Of a stretch of DNA of 64,000 nt, positions 1 to 9,231 are shown piece after piece. The stretch is from JAIQET01 sp035542575 (GTDB taxonomy: Bacteria > Acidobacteriota > Terriglobia > Terriglobales > Acidobacteriaceae), in assembly GCA_035542575.1 (NCBI GenBank), contig DATKLE010000014.1, forward strand, positions 50,328 to 114,327. The letters run 5' to 3'. Position numbers and translations under genes: made by a program. The notes under the pieces are model-generated. The model saw only the letters and a list, made by a program, of their open reading frames with translations. It searched no databases and was not told the origin of the DNA. Numbering within the stretch: the first letter of the stretch is position 1; the number at the start of each line of letters is the position of its first letter.

Positions 1-1498
1 CCGCGCAGGCGACGTTGCGGGCCGCCTCGGCCACCGCGTGCATGGCACCCAGCCGCGGATCGAGATAGCACCAGCGCCCGTTGCCATCGAGCGCCATCGC
101 CAGCCCGCGCTGCGAGCCTTTGATACGAATCACGCCCGCATCGCCCGCGCCCGGAGCTTCGACGGTGTTGGTCTGCACCATGTGGTCGTACTGCTGCCAC
201 ACCCAGCGCTTGCCGCAGATGTTCGGGCTGGCTAGGAGTTGCTTCAGGTTGCTGGTCAGGTCGCCACTTTCGGCTAACTTGATATTCTCCGGCATCTCGC
301 GCGGCACCGGGGGCTCCCAGCGCTCCAGCGGCCGCTTGTACAAAGGCGCGTTGTCGGTAAGGGCCTCGTTAGGGATTTCGGCAACCACGTTTCCATGCTC
401 CTTGACGCGCATCTTGCCGTCGAGCGTGACCTGGCCGACCTCTACCGCGTCCAGCCCCCACTTCCGGAACACTTGAAAAACCTCTTCCTCCCGGCCCTTC
501 TGCGCTACCAGCAGCATGCGCTCTTGCGACTCGCTGAGCATGATCTCGTAAGGCGTCATGCTGGTCTCGCGCTGGGGAACGCGGTCCAGCTCAATCTCGA
601 TGCCGACGTGGCCGCGGCCGCCCATCTCGCAGGTGGAGCAGGTAAGCCCGGCGGCGCCCATGTCCTGGATGCCAACGATGGCGCCGGTTTGCATGGCTTC
701 CAGGCAGGCCTCGAGCAGCAGCTTCTCCAGGAACGGGTCGCCCACCTGAACGTTGGGCCGCTTGGCTTCCGACGTCTCGCTGAACTCTTCGCTAGCCATG
801 GTGGCCCCGTGAATGCCGTCGCGCCCGGTTTTCGATCCAACATAAATGACCGGGTTGCCTTCGCCAGCGGCACGCGCATAGAAGATCTGGTCCCGCCGCA
901 CCAGGCCGAGAGCAAACGCATTCACCAGAGGATTGCCGGAGTAGCAGGGCTCAAACTTGGTCTCTCCGCCAAGGTTCGGTACGCCGAAACAATTGCCATA
1001 GGAAGCGATCCCGCTAACCACGCCCTCGAGAACGGAGTGGTTCTTGTGCAGTTCCCTGCTGGAAGTGTCCTTACCGGGAGTAATCGGCCCAAAACGCAGC
1101 GAATCCATGATCGCCACCGGCCGCGCCCCCATGGTGAAAATGTCGCGCAGAATTCCTCCAACGCCCGTGGCCGCGCCCTGGAAGGGCTCAATAAACGAAG
1201 GATGATTGTGGGACTCGATCTTGAAGGCACAGGCCCAACCCTCGCCAATATCAATGATGCCGGCATTCTCCCCCGGCCCCTGCACCACCCTCCGGCTGCG
1301 CGTCGGCAGGCGCTTCAAATGCACCCGCGAAGACTTGTAGGAGCAGTGCTCGCTCCACATCACACTAAGAATGCCGAGCTCGGTGATGGTCGGCTCGCGC
1401 CCGCCCAGCAATTGTTTGATCTTTTCGTATTCGTCGGGAGTAAGGCCGTGCTCCCGGACGAGGTCGGGAGTGATGGCTGCGGCGGCAGTCATATTCAT
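1..1498 (-). CDS. purL: Phosphoribosylformylglycinamidine synthase II (3' end cut by window edge)
   Basis: Large-subunit-type FGAM synthase, which converts FGAR to FGAM in de novo purine synthesis using ammonia from PurQ. Reading the minus strand from ATG at 1498 gives an N-terminus typical of stand-alone PurL: an early segment ending in LGILSVMWSEHCSYKSS, then GPGENAGIIDIG, then the FKIESHNHPS nucleotide/metal-binding segment. The frame stays open to position 1, so about 499 codons of a usual ~740 are present and the C-terminus is missing. A second in-frame ATG lies at 1492. The gene is divergent from selB. Other purine genes (purE, purD) sit about 13 kb away on the same strand. The long plus-strand frame opposite this gene is a GC-rich shadow. 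Confidence 0.93.
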   Translation of the reverse strand, partial: MNMTAAAAITPDLVREHGLTPDEYEKIKQLLGGREPTITELGILSVMWSEHCSYKSSRVHLKRLPTRSRRVVQGPGENAGIIDIGEGWACAFKIESHNHPSFIEPFQGAATGVGGILRDIFTMGARPVAIMDSLRFGPITPGKDTSSRELHKNHSVLEGVVSGIASYGNCFGVPNLGGETKFEPCYSGNPLVNAFALGLVRRDQIFYARAAGEGNPVIYVGSKTGRDGIHGATMASEEFSETSEAKRPNVQVGDPFLEKLLLEACLEAMQTGAIVGIQDMGAAGLTCSTCEMGGRGHVGIEIELDRVPQRETSMTPYEIMLSESQERMLLVAQKGREEEVFQVFRKWGLDAVEVGQVTLDGKMRVKEHGNVVAEIPNEALTDNAPLYKRPLERWEPPVPREMPENIKLAESGDLTSNLKQLLASPNICGKRWVWQQYDHMVQTNTVEAPGAGDAGVIRIKGSQRGLAMALDGNGRWCYLDPRLGAMHAVAEAARNVACA

Positions 1499-1560
1499 AT
1501 GAGGGGCTCGTCTCTATTGTCGCATTTCGCGGCGGAGCGCGATAGCCGCTTAGATCTTCC

Positions 1561-1612
1561 CGGCGTCATCCCGAAGTCCGGCGCAGTGCAGCCGGGCGAG
1601 GGATCGTGCGAG
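1561..1612. repeat. REP-like intergenic repeat
   Basis: Contains GGCGTCATCCCGAA, then GCAGCCGGGCGAGGGATC. The same GTCATCC...GGATC pattern recurs at 13.87-14.1, 26.5, 37.6, 43.1 and 45.7 kb. It lies between the divergent purL and selB genes. Confidence 0.6.
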
Positions 1613-1669
1613 AGTCGGAAATACAGTCCGACGCGTAACGGCCAAGCCAACAGCCGACCCCAACGCTAA

Positions 1670-1675
1670 TATACT
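1670..1675 (+). promoter_or_regulatory. -10 element of selB (leaderless)
   Basis: TATACT ends 9 nt before the selB ATG at 1685 and there is no Shine-Dalgarno sequence. Transcription would be expected to start at or within a few bases of the start codon. The same geometry recurs at mfd, mntR, thiL, the carboxylase and ispD. Confidence 0.6.
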
Positions 1676-1684
1676 GTTGCCTGA

Positions 1685-3577
1685 ATGAAGTCCGTCATCG
1701 TCGGTACCGCGGGCCATATCGACCACGGCAAAACCGCCTTGGTCAAGGCATTGACCGGCATCGATGCCGACCGGCTGGAAGAAGAAAAGCGCCGCGGCAT
1801 CACCATTGATATCGGGTTCGCCCATCTCGATCTGCCCGGTCCTCGAGGCGAGACCCTCCGCCTGGGCTTTGTGGATGTCCCCGGTCACGAACGCTTCGTG
1901 CGCAACATGCTGGCGGGGGTGGGCGGCATCGACCTGGTGCTGCTGGTGATCGCCGCGGATGAATCCATCAAGCCGCAAACCCGCGAACACTTCGACATCT
2001 GCCGCTTGCTGTCCGTGCGCCGTGGCCTCACCGTGCTGACCAAATCCGACCTGGTGGACGCCGAAACGCTCGAAGTGGTGCGGCTCGAAGTCGAAGACTT
2101 CCTGCGCGGATCGTTTCTCGATGCTGCCAGCGCCCCGGTAATTCCGGTGAGTTCCCTGACCGGAGCCGGCTTGGAGGACCTGAAGCAAGCGCTTGCCCGA
2201 GTAGCACAAGAGGCGCCCGCGAAAGATGCAGTGGCACTTGCCCGCCTGCCCATTGACCGCGTCTTCACCATGAAAGGCTTCGGCACGGTGGTCACCGGAA
2301 CACTGGTGGCGGGGACCATTCGCAGGGACGATGAACTGGAGGTTTTCCCCGCGGGCCAGCGCGTACGAGTCCGGGGTGCCCAGGTGCACGACGTGCCCGC
2401 GGAGCAATCGATCGCCGGCCAGCGCACGGCCCTGAACCTGGTGGGCGCGACCACCGAGGACCTGGCCCGCGGCATGACCCTGGTGCCCCCTGATACTTTT
2501 CGCTCTACCTCGCGAGTCGATGCGCTGCTGTCGTTGCTGCCATCAGCAAAACCGCTGAAAGATGGGGCCAGGGTCCATTTTCATGCCTATACGATGGAGA
2601 CCATCGCAGAAGTCCGGCTGTACGGCATGAAACAGCTGAAGCCCGGGGATGAGCAATTCGTGCAGCTTCGATTGGCTGAGCCTGCGCTGCTCTTGCCGGG
2701 AGACCGCTTCATCCTGCGGCAGTTCTCCCCGGTGGTGACCATCGGGGGCGGTTTCGTGCTCGATGCTTCGCCTTCGACTCGCAAGCAACCCCAAACGGAG
2801 GTCGCAACGTTTCTCGCTACCCTGATGACGGGATCGCCCGAGCAGATTCTGGAAGCGCGAGTGAGGCGCCGCGGACTTACCGGGCTGCGGCTGCAGGATG
2901 TGCCCGGCGAAATGAACATCCGCCTGGACGCCGCGACCCGCCTGGCGAAAGCGGCAGGACTGCTGTCGTGCGGACCAATGCTGGTTACATCGGGAAGCTT
3001 CGCTCTGGCGCGAAAACTGATACGCGACACGGTGGAGAAATTTCACGCCGCCAATCCTCTGGTGGCCGGGATCAGCAAGGAAGAATTGCGCGAGCGCACG
3101 CGCATTGGCCCCGAGGTGTTTCAAAGTGTGCTCACGACGATGGTCGAGAAGAAAGAGCTGGCGGTCACAGGCGAGTTAGTCCATCTGCCCGGCCGCGGCG
3201 TGGTGATGAAAGACGAAGAAGCCGAGTCCAAGCAGATCATCGAGAGTGCCTTTGCCTCCGCCGGGCTGAAAGTTCCGGCGCTGCACGAGGTGCTGGGGGG
3301 GCTGAAAGTGGACAAAGCCCGGGCGCAGAAGATCGTAACATTACTGCTGCGCGATAAGATCCTGATAAAGATCTCCGACACACTGGTATTTCACCAATCA
3401 GCGCTGCAGGAGTTGCGCCGGCAGATGGCGGCGTATAAGGCCAAGTCTCCCAAGATCGATGTTGGCCAGTTCAAGGAGTTGACCGGCATCACCCGCAAAT
3501 ATGCCATTCCGTTGCTGGAATACCTGGATCGCGAGCGGGTGACGCGGAGGGTGGGGGATGTGCGGGAGATTCTGTGA
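1685..3577 (+). CDS. selB: Selenocysteine-specific elongation factor SelB
   Basis: GTPase that brings Sec-tRNA(Sec) to UGA codons at the ribosome by recognising a SECIS hairpin in the mRNA. The 630-residue protein has the full G-domain: GHIDHGKT at residues 10-17, DVPGHE at 64-69 and TKSD at 119-122. Translation-factor beta-barrel domains follow, then a C-terminal run of winged-helix modules that binds mRNA. Length is normal for bacterial SelB (about 610-640). The ATG is chosen because the G1 motif starts at residue 10 and a -10 box lies 9 nt upstream. Its presence implies that the organism decodes some UGA as selenocysteine, but selA, selD and tRNA(Sec) are not in this window. Confidence 0.95.
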   Translation: MKSVIVGTAGHIDHGKTALVKALTGIDADRLEEEKRRGITIDIGFAHLDLPGPRGETLRLGFVDVPGHERFVRNMLAGVGGIDLVLLVIAADESIKPQTREHFDICRLLSVRRGLTVLTKSDLVDAETLEVVRLEVEDFLRGSFLDAASAPVIPVSSLTGAGLEDLKQALARVAQEAPAKDAVALARLPIDRVFTMKGFGTVVTGTLVAGTIRRDDELEVFPAGQRVRVRGAQVHDVPAEQSIAGQRTALNLVGATTEDLARGMTLVPPDTFRSTSRVDALLSLLPSAKPLKDGARVHFHAYTMETIAEVRLYGMKQLKPGDEQFVQLRLAEPALLLPGDRFILRQFSPVVTIGGGFVLDASPSTRKQPQTEVATFLATLMTGSPEQILEARVRRRGLTGLRLQDVPGEMNIRLDAATRLAKAAGLLSCGPMLVTSGSFALARKLIRDTVEKFHAANPLVAGISKEELRERTRIGPEVFQSVLTTMVEKKELAVTGELVHLPGRGVVMKDEEAESKQIIESAFASAGLKVPALHEVLGGLKVDKARAQKIVTLLLRDKILIKISDTLVFHQSALQELRRQMAAYKAKSPKIDVGQFKELTGITRKYAIPLLEYLDRERVTRRVGDVREIL

Positions 3578-3677
3578 CTGTAAGGAATGCTGGCTCGTCG
3601 GGTGGTTAACCCCGTCCAGGTAACAGGGAGAAAATCCGGTGGGGCGAGCGGTTGCGCGAGTTGGCGGAGAAGGCAGA

Positions 3678-5006
3678 GTGAACTCACGGGTACGCATCAT
3701 CGGCGCGGGCCTGGCCGGTTCCGAGGCGGCCTGGCAGTGCGCCCGCAGCCGTGTCGCCGTCGAACTCTGTGAAATGCGGCCCGCGCGCTCAACCCCCGCT
3801 CATCAGACCGCTGACTTCGCCGAACTGGTCTGCTCGAACTCGCTGAAGTCCGACAGCGAGAACACTGCGCCCTGGCTGCTCAAAGAAGAAATGCGGCGGG
3901 CGGGATCGCTGCTGATGGATGTCGCGCGCCAGTGCGCGGTGCCGGCGGGACACGCGCTTGCCGTGGACCGCACCGCCTTTGCCGCTCAGGTTACCGAGGC
4001 CATTTCCCGCGAGCCCCTGATCTCTGTCCGCCGCGAAGAAGTCACCCAAGTCAGGGAAGATCAGCTGACGATCATTGCCACCGGCCCGCTCACGTCCGAC
4101 GCGCTGTCGGAGGAGGTCGGCCGGCTGAGCGGCACCTCCCGTCTTTACTTCTTCGACTCCATCAGCCCGATTGTCGAAGCCGATTCCATCGACCAGACGA
4201 AGGTCTACCTCGCGGCCCGCTACGACAAAGGCACGGCCGACTACATCAACTGCCCCATGTCGAAGGAACAGTACGACCGCTTCTACGATGCGCTGGTGTC
4301 GGCCCAGGCTGTCGAAGAGCGCGACTGGGAGAAAGTGAATTATTTCGAAGGCTGCCTGCCCATCGAGGAAATCGCCCGCCGCGGCCGCGATACCTTGCGC
4401 TTCGGTCCCATGAAGCCGGTCGGACTTAAGGACCCGAAGACCGGACACTCCCCCTACGCGGTGGTGCAATTGCGGCAGGAGAATCTGCGCGCCGATTCCT
4501 ACAACCTCGTCGGCTTCCAGAATCACCTCAAGCACGGCGAGCAGGCGCGCGTGCTGCGTCTCATCCCCGGCCTGGAGAACGCGCGCTTCCTGCGCTACGG
4601 CCAAATCCATCGCAACACCTACATCAATGCTCCGGCGCTGTTGACCGAAACTCTGCAGCTGAAAGGGCATTCGCGCGTATTGTTCGCCGGGCAGATCTGT
4701 GGAGTGGAAGGCTACGTGGAATCCATTGCGACGGGGTTGATGGCGGGCATGCACGCATGCGCGCTGGTCGCGGGCGCCGAGCCTTTGCCCCCGCCTCGCG
4801 CGACCGCGTTCGGGTCGCTGGTCCACTACATCACGCACGCCGATGCCAACCACTTTCAGCCAGCGAACATCACCTTCGACCTGCTGCCGCCTCTGGAGCA
4901 AAAGATCCGCGATCGGCAACAGAGGCATCGGCGGCAGTGCGAAATAGCGCTGCGGGAGTTCGGGACTTGGTTAGAGGCAGTTGGGATGTCTCACGCCTTG
5001 CGATAG
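3678..5006 (+). CDS. trmFO: Folate-dependent tRNA (uracil-54-C5) methyltransferase TrmFO
   Basis: FAD- and methylenetetrahydrofolate-dependent enzyme that makes m5U54 in the tRNA T-loop. With the GTG start at 3678 the protein is 442 aa and opens with a Rossmann FAD-binding stretch (RIIGAGLAGSEAAW). An upstream in-frame start at 3639 would add 13 residues ahead of the FAD motif, so it is less likely. Further family signatures are CSNSLKSD near residue 55, LYFFDSISPI in the middle and GQICGVEGYVESIATG near the C-terminus. GidA-type family length is normal. It follows selB by about 100 bp on the same strand. Confidence 0.95.
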   Translation: MNSRVRIIGAGLAGSEAAWQCARSRVAVELCEMRPARSTPAHQTADFAELVCSNSLKSDSENTAPWLLKEEMRRAGSLLMDVARQCAVPAGHALAVDRTAFAAQVTEAISREPLISVRREEVTQVREDQLTIIATGPLTSDALSEEVGRLSGTSRLYFFDSISPIVEADSIDQTKVYLAARYDKGTADYINCPMSKEQYDRFYDALVSAQAVEERDWEKVNYFEGCLPIEEIARRGRDTLRFGPMKPVGLKDPKTGHSPYAVVQLRQENLRADSYNLVGFQNHLKHGEQARVLRLIPGLENARFLRYGQIHRNTYINAPALLTETLQLKGHSRVLFAGQICGVEGYVESIATGLMAGMHACALVAGAEPLPPPRATAFGSLVHYITHADANHFQPANITFDLLPPLEQKIRDRQQRHRRQCEIALREFGTWLEAVGMSHALR

Positions 5007-5027
5007 CACGCGTGGGCGCGGCCCAGT

Positions 5028-5183
5028 TCAATCTGTCTTCCAGGTTTCTTTCGTAATTCTCGCATAGAGCACGACCGCTCCAAACGCGGGCCATAAGAAG
5101 GCAACAAGACGGATCAGCCCGTAATTATGTGGGCCTCGCAGCGCGCCTCTCAGAAGTCCAAAAGCCGCGAATATCGCCACCAT
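5028..5183 (-). CDS. Possible small membrane protein (51 aa)
   Basis: Short minus-strand frame in the trmFO-permease gap. From ATG at 5183 it encodes two hydrophobic stretches (MVAIFAAFGLL and LIRLVAFLWPAFGAVVLYA) and a charged C-terminus, the shape of a small two-helix membrane peptide. A purine-rich GGGAAGGA lies almost against the ATG, closer than usual for a ribosome binding site. No family is recognised. It could be spurious, but the hydrophobic pattern is more coherent than most antisense frames here. Confidence 0.35.
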   Translation of the reverse strand: MVAIFAAFGLLRGALRGPHNYGLIRLVAFLWPAFGAVVLYARITKETWKTD

Positions 5184-5300
5184 TCCTTCCCTGCAACAAA
5201 ATCCTCTGGACTTGCGTATCAAGCAGAGGGGGGTGTCTTGCCCCTGCGGAACGGCTCACGTTCGGTGGGCCACCGCGTCCATACAGCACGGGAAGTCCGC

Positions 5301-6560
<1,260 letters not shown>

Positions 6561-6651
6561 ACAACTTCGTCACAAAGCACAAAAAGGAGCACGAAGGCGC
6601 GGGGATTTTGCCCGGGTGTAACTTCGTGTCTGTTGTGGCGATCTCCTGCGC

Positions 6652-7908
6652 ATGCTGACTGAGATCATTCTCGAAGCCTGGATCGCGCTGAAGCGCAACT
6701 ACACCCGCAGCATGCTCACCATGCTGGGCATTGTCTGGGGAATCGCTACGGTCACGCTGCTGATTGCTTACGGCAGCAGCTTTCGCCGCATCCTGGTCAA
6801 CGGGTTTGACGCGTTCGGCAAGAGCGTCGTTATTTGCTGGCCGCAGCAGACCAGCGAACAGCCCGGGGGACAGCGCGCCGGAAAGAAAGTATTGCTGGAG
6901 CAGGCCGATCTTGACATGGTCAAGCAGGATGCTCCTCTGGTGAAACACGTCTGCCTGGAAACGGTCCGCCGTCCCGGCGTCGGCTATGGCGACCGCATGG
7001 TGGGGACGGCTGCCGTCCGCGGCGTCTGCCCCGAGTACGGCGAAATGCGCAACGAGGTCCCTTCCGAGGGCCGCTGGCTCGCTCCCGGAGATGAGATTGA
7101 ACGCCGCCGGGTCGCGTTCCTGGGGGGACGCATCCGCGAACAACTCTTCAGCGGTCGCCCGGCGGTGGGCGAAACCATCCAGATCGGGGGCATCCGCTTC
7201 ACCGTCGTCGGCGTGATGGCACGCAAGATCCAACTCAGCAACTACTTCAGCTCCGACGATGATTCCGTTTGGATCCCATATTCCTCAGCCGGCGACTTGT
7301 GGAACACCCGCTACGCCTCGGTGCTGGTGTTTGAGCCCATCGCCCCGCAGTTCGAGAAGAAGGCCATGGCGCAGGTGCTGGCGGCGATTGCCACGCGCCA
7401 GCAGTTTTCACCCACCGACAAGAAAGCCCTCCAGATGTTTGGACGCGACGAATTCCGTCCGGTGATCAATGCCATCACCATCGGACTCCAGGTGCTGCTC
7501 ACCTTTATCGGCACGCTCACGCTCGGCATCGGCGGTGTGGGCGTGATGAATATCATGCTGGTGTCGGTGGATGAGCGCATCCGCGAGATCGGCCTGCGCC
7601 GCGCCTTGGGCGCCAGAAAACGCCACATCAAGCTGCAATTCCTGGCGGAGACTCTGCTCATCATGCTGCTGGGCGGGGCCATCGGAGTGTTGCTGTCTTA
7701 CGCCATCGCCGCGGCTGTGGGCACGCTGCCCTTGATGGGGCCGTTGTTCGAAGATGATTCCGGCAAAGGCGATATCCACTTGAAGATTTCCGTCATGACC
7801 GTGGGCATTTCCACCGTTGTTCTGCTGGCCGTCGGAGTGATCAGCGGGCTGGTGCCGGCGCTGCGGGCCTCCAGACTGGATCCGGTTGAAGCGCTGCGCT
7901 ACGAATAG
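6652..7908 (+). CDS. MacB/FtsX-type ABC transporter permease (second copy)
   Basis: 418-residue paralogue of the preceding gene with the same architecture: one N-terminal helix (RSMLTMLGIVWGIATVTLLIA), a periplasmic MacB_PCD domain, and a C-terminal FtsX domain with DERIREIGLRRALGA and a terminal DPVEALRYE. Gene order and orientation suggest that the two permeases form a heterodimer served by one ATPase encoded elsewhere. The 91-bp gap to the first permease carries a degenerate repeat with TTCGTCACAAAG and CTTCGTGTC-like segments. Confidence 0.9.
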   Translation: MLTEIILEAWIALKRNYTRSMLTMLGIVWGIATVTLLIAYGSSFRRILVNGFDAFGKSVVICWPQQTSEQPGGQRAGKKVLLEQADLDMVKQDAPLVKHVCLETVRRPGVGYGDRMVGTAAVRGVCPEYGEMRNEVPSEGRWLAPGDEIERRRVAFLGGRIREQLFSGRPAVGETIQIGGIRFTVVGVMARKIQLSNYFSSDDDSVWIPYSSAGDLWNTRYASVLVFEPIAPQFEKKAMAQVLAAIATRQQFSPTDKKALQMFGRDEFRPVINAITIGLQVLLTFIGTLTLGIGGVGVMNIMLVSVDERIREIGLRRALGARKRHIKLQFLAETLLIMLLGGAIGVLLSYAIAAAVGTLPLMGPLFEDDSGKGDIHLKISVMTVGISTVVLLAVGVISGLVPALRASRLDPVEALRYE

Positions 7909-7917
7909 AAAAATCCT

Positions 7918-7931
7918 CGATTGTCGATTCT
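7918..7931. repeat. Heptamer-phase repeat
   Basis: Two 7-base units, CGATTGT and CGATTCT, lie between the permease gene and the membrane-protein gene. This is a minimal member of the 7-base-period arrays seen throughout the window. Confidence 0.4.
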
Positions 7932-8004
7932 CAAGCCCGATCCCGCGAAATTTGTTTGACCCGATTTCCGCTTGGCAGTACCTTGCTGCCATCGAGGTGC
8001 GCTC

Positions 8005-9087
8005 TTGCCCATTTCCGCGGTGGATGCGATCAGTCTGGCCTTTCAGCACACCAAGCAACAACTCCTCCAGCCCTTCCGCATGGGACAGTGGGCAAGGTTG
8101 GCGCTGGTGGGATTGCTGGCGGGAGAACTTTCTTCGGGAGGCGGCTGCAATTCCAATTTCCAGCTGCCCAGCCGCCCCAGCGACACCCAGCATTTTCTCG
8201 ATCTCCCGATGTCATCGGCTAGTCCGGTAGTGTACGCGGCGGTGATCGCCCTTCTGATTGTGGCCGGATTGGTGCTCTGGGTGCTCGTTATCTACATCAG
8301 CAGCGTGATGCGGTTCATCCTGTTCGACAGCGTGATGGCGAAGCATTGCCAAATCCGGCGCGGCTGGGAGCGGCGCCAGAGGCCGGGCTGGCGGTACTTC
8401 GTATGGCAGATTCTTTTTTTCCTGGCTACGCTGGCCGGACTGACGATTCTGCTGGGCATTCCCGCGGCCATCGCGCTGGCGCTGGGCTGGTGGAAAGCGC
8501 CAAGCCAGCATCTGCTGCCGCTGATCCTGGGTGGCGTAGTGCTCTTTTTCCTTGTTATGACGGCCGTGGTCTCAGTCTTGGTGGTGCATGTGCTGACCAA
8601 GGACTTTGTCGTTCCACAGATGGCGCTGGAAGATATCAGCGCGGTCGAAGGATGGCGGCGGCTGATTCCGAGGCTGAAGGCGGAAAAGGGAGGCTACGCC
8701 GGCTATGTGGGGATGAAAGTCGTGCTGGCGCTGGGCGCTGCGGTGATCCTGGGCATCGTCGCCGCCATCGTGATTCTCGTGCTGCTGGTTCCGCTGGGCG
8801 CCGTGGGCGTCGCCGCTGTGCTCACCGGTAAGGCGGCCGGCCTGACGTGGAACCTGTACACCATCACGCTGGCGGTGGTGGTGGCATGCATTGTTGTGGT
8901 GGGCATCCTGTATCTGTTTGCGCTGATCTCGGTCCCGGCCATCGTATTTTTCCCCGCCTATTCAATCTATTTCTTTGCCGCGCGCTATCCCGCGCTGAGT
9001 GCGGCACTCTACCCGGCGCCACCCCCAGCCCCAGGACCTTCACCCTTGTCACCGCCGCTGCCGCCGCAACCCGAACCGGCCGGTTAG
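8005..9087 (+). CDS. Multi-pass membrane protein of unknown function
   Basis: 360 residues from TTG 8005. That start is preceded by GAGGTG at 5 nt spacing, whereas the upstream TTG at 7972 has no ribosome binding site. The N-terminus reads ISLAFQHTKQQLLQPF, followed by a polar loop with SSGGGCNSNFQLPS. At least five hydrophobic segments follow (around VVYAAVIALLIVAGLVLWVL, YFVWQILFFLATLAGLTILL, LGGVVLFFLVMTAVVSVLVV, VVLALGAAVILGIVAAIVIL and TLAVVVACIVVVGILYLFAL). The cytoplasmic tail is rich in Pro. It resembles uncharacterised bacterial membrane proteins with a glycerophosphodiester-phosphodiesterase-like membrane domain, but no function can be assigned. Confidence 0.75.
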   Translation: MPISAVDAISLAFQHTKQQLLQPFRMGQWARLALVGLLAGELSSGGGCNSNFQLPSRPSDTQHFLDLPMSSASPVVYAAVIALLIVAGLVLWVLVIYISSVMRFILFDSVMAKHCQIRRGWERRQRPGWRYFVWQILFFLATLAGLTILLGIPAAIALALGWWKAPSQHLLPLILGGVVLFFLVMTAVVSVLVVHVLTKDFVVPQMALEDISAVEGWRRLIPRLKAEKGGYAGYVGMKVVLALGAAVILGIVAAIVILVLLVPLGAVGVAAVLTGKAAGLTWNLYTITLAVVVACIVVVGILYLFALISVPAIVFFPAYSIYFFAARYPALSAALYPAPPPAPGPSPLSPPLPPQPEPAG

Positions 9088-9216
9088 GGCGGCAGTCGCG
9101 CAAACCCGTTGTCTCCATAGTCTGAAGCGGCAGGATCGTAACCGATGCCGCTGCCTGCAACCGGCTGTGTTTGCACAAACCGTGGCGTGGCCGGCAACGT
9201 CGCCCCGCGCTCCTGT

Positions 9217-9222
9217 TAGAAT
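9217..9222 (+). promoter_or_regulatory. -10 element of mfd (leaderless)
   Basis: TAGAAT ends 9 nt before the mfd ATG at 9232, with no ribosome binding site in the gap. This suggests a leaderless transcript. Confidence 0.5.
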
Positions 9223-9231
9223 CAAAAGGCA

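Noticed and set aside
395..1669. 424-codon plus-strand frame opposite purL
   Set aside because: The minus strand encodes clear PurL motifs; the plus frame is a shadow caused by high GC at third positions.
3789..4928. 379-codon minus-strand frame opposite trmFO
   Set aside because: Antisense to a well-conserved TrmFO gene.
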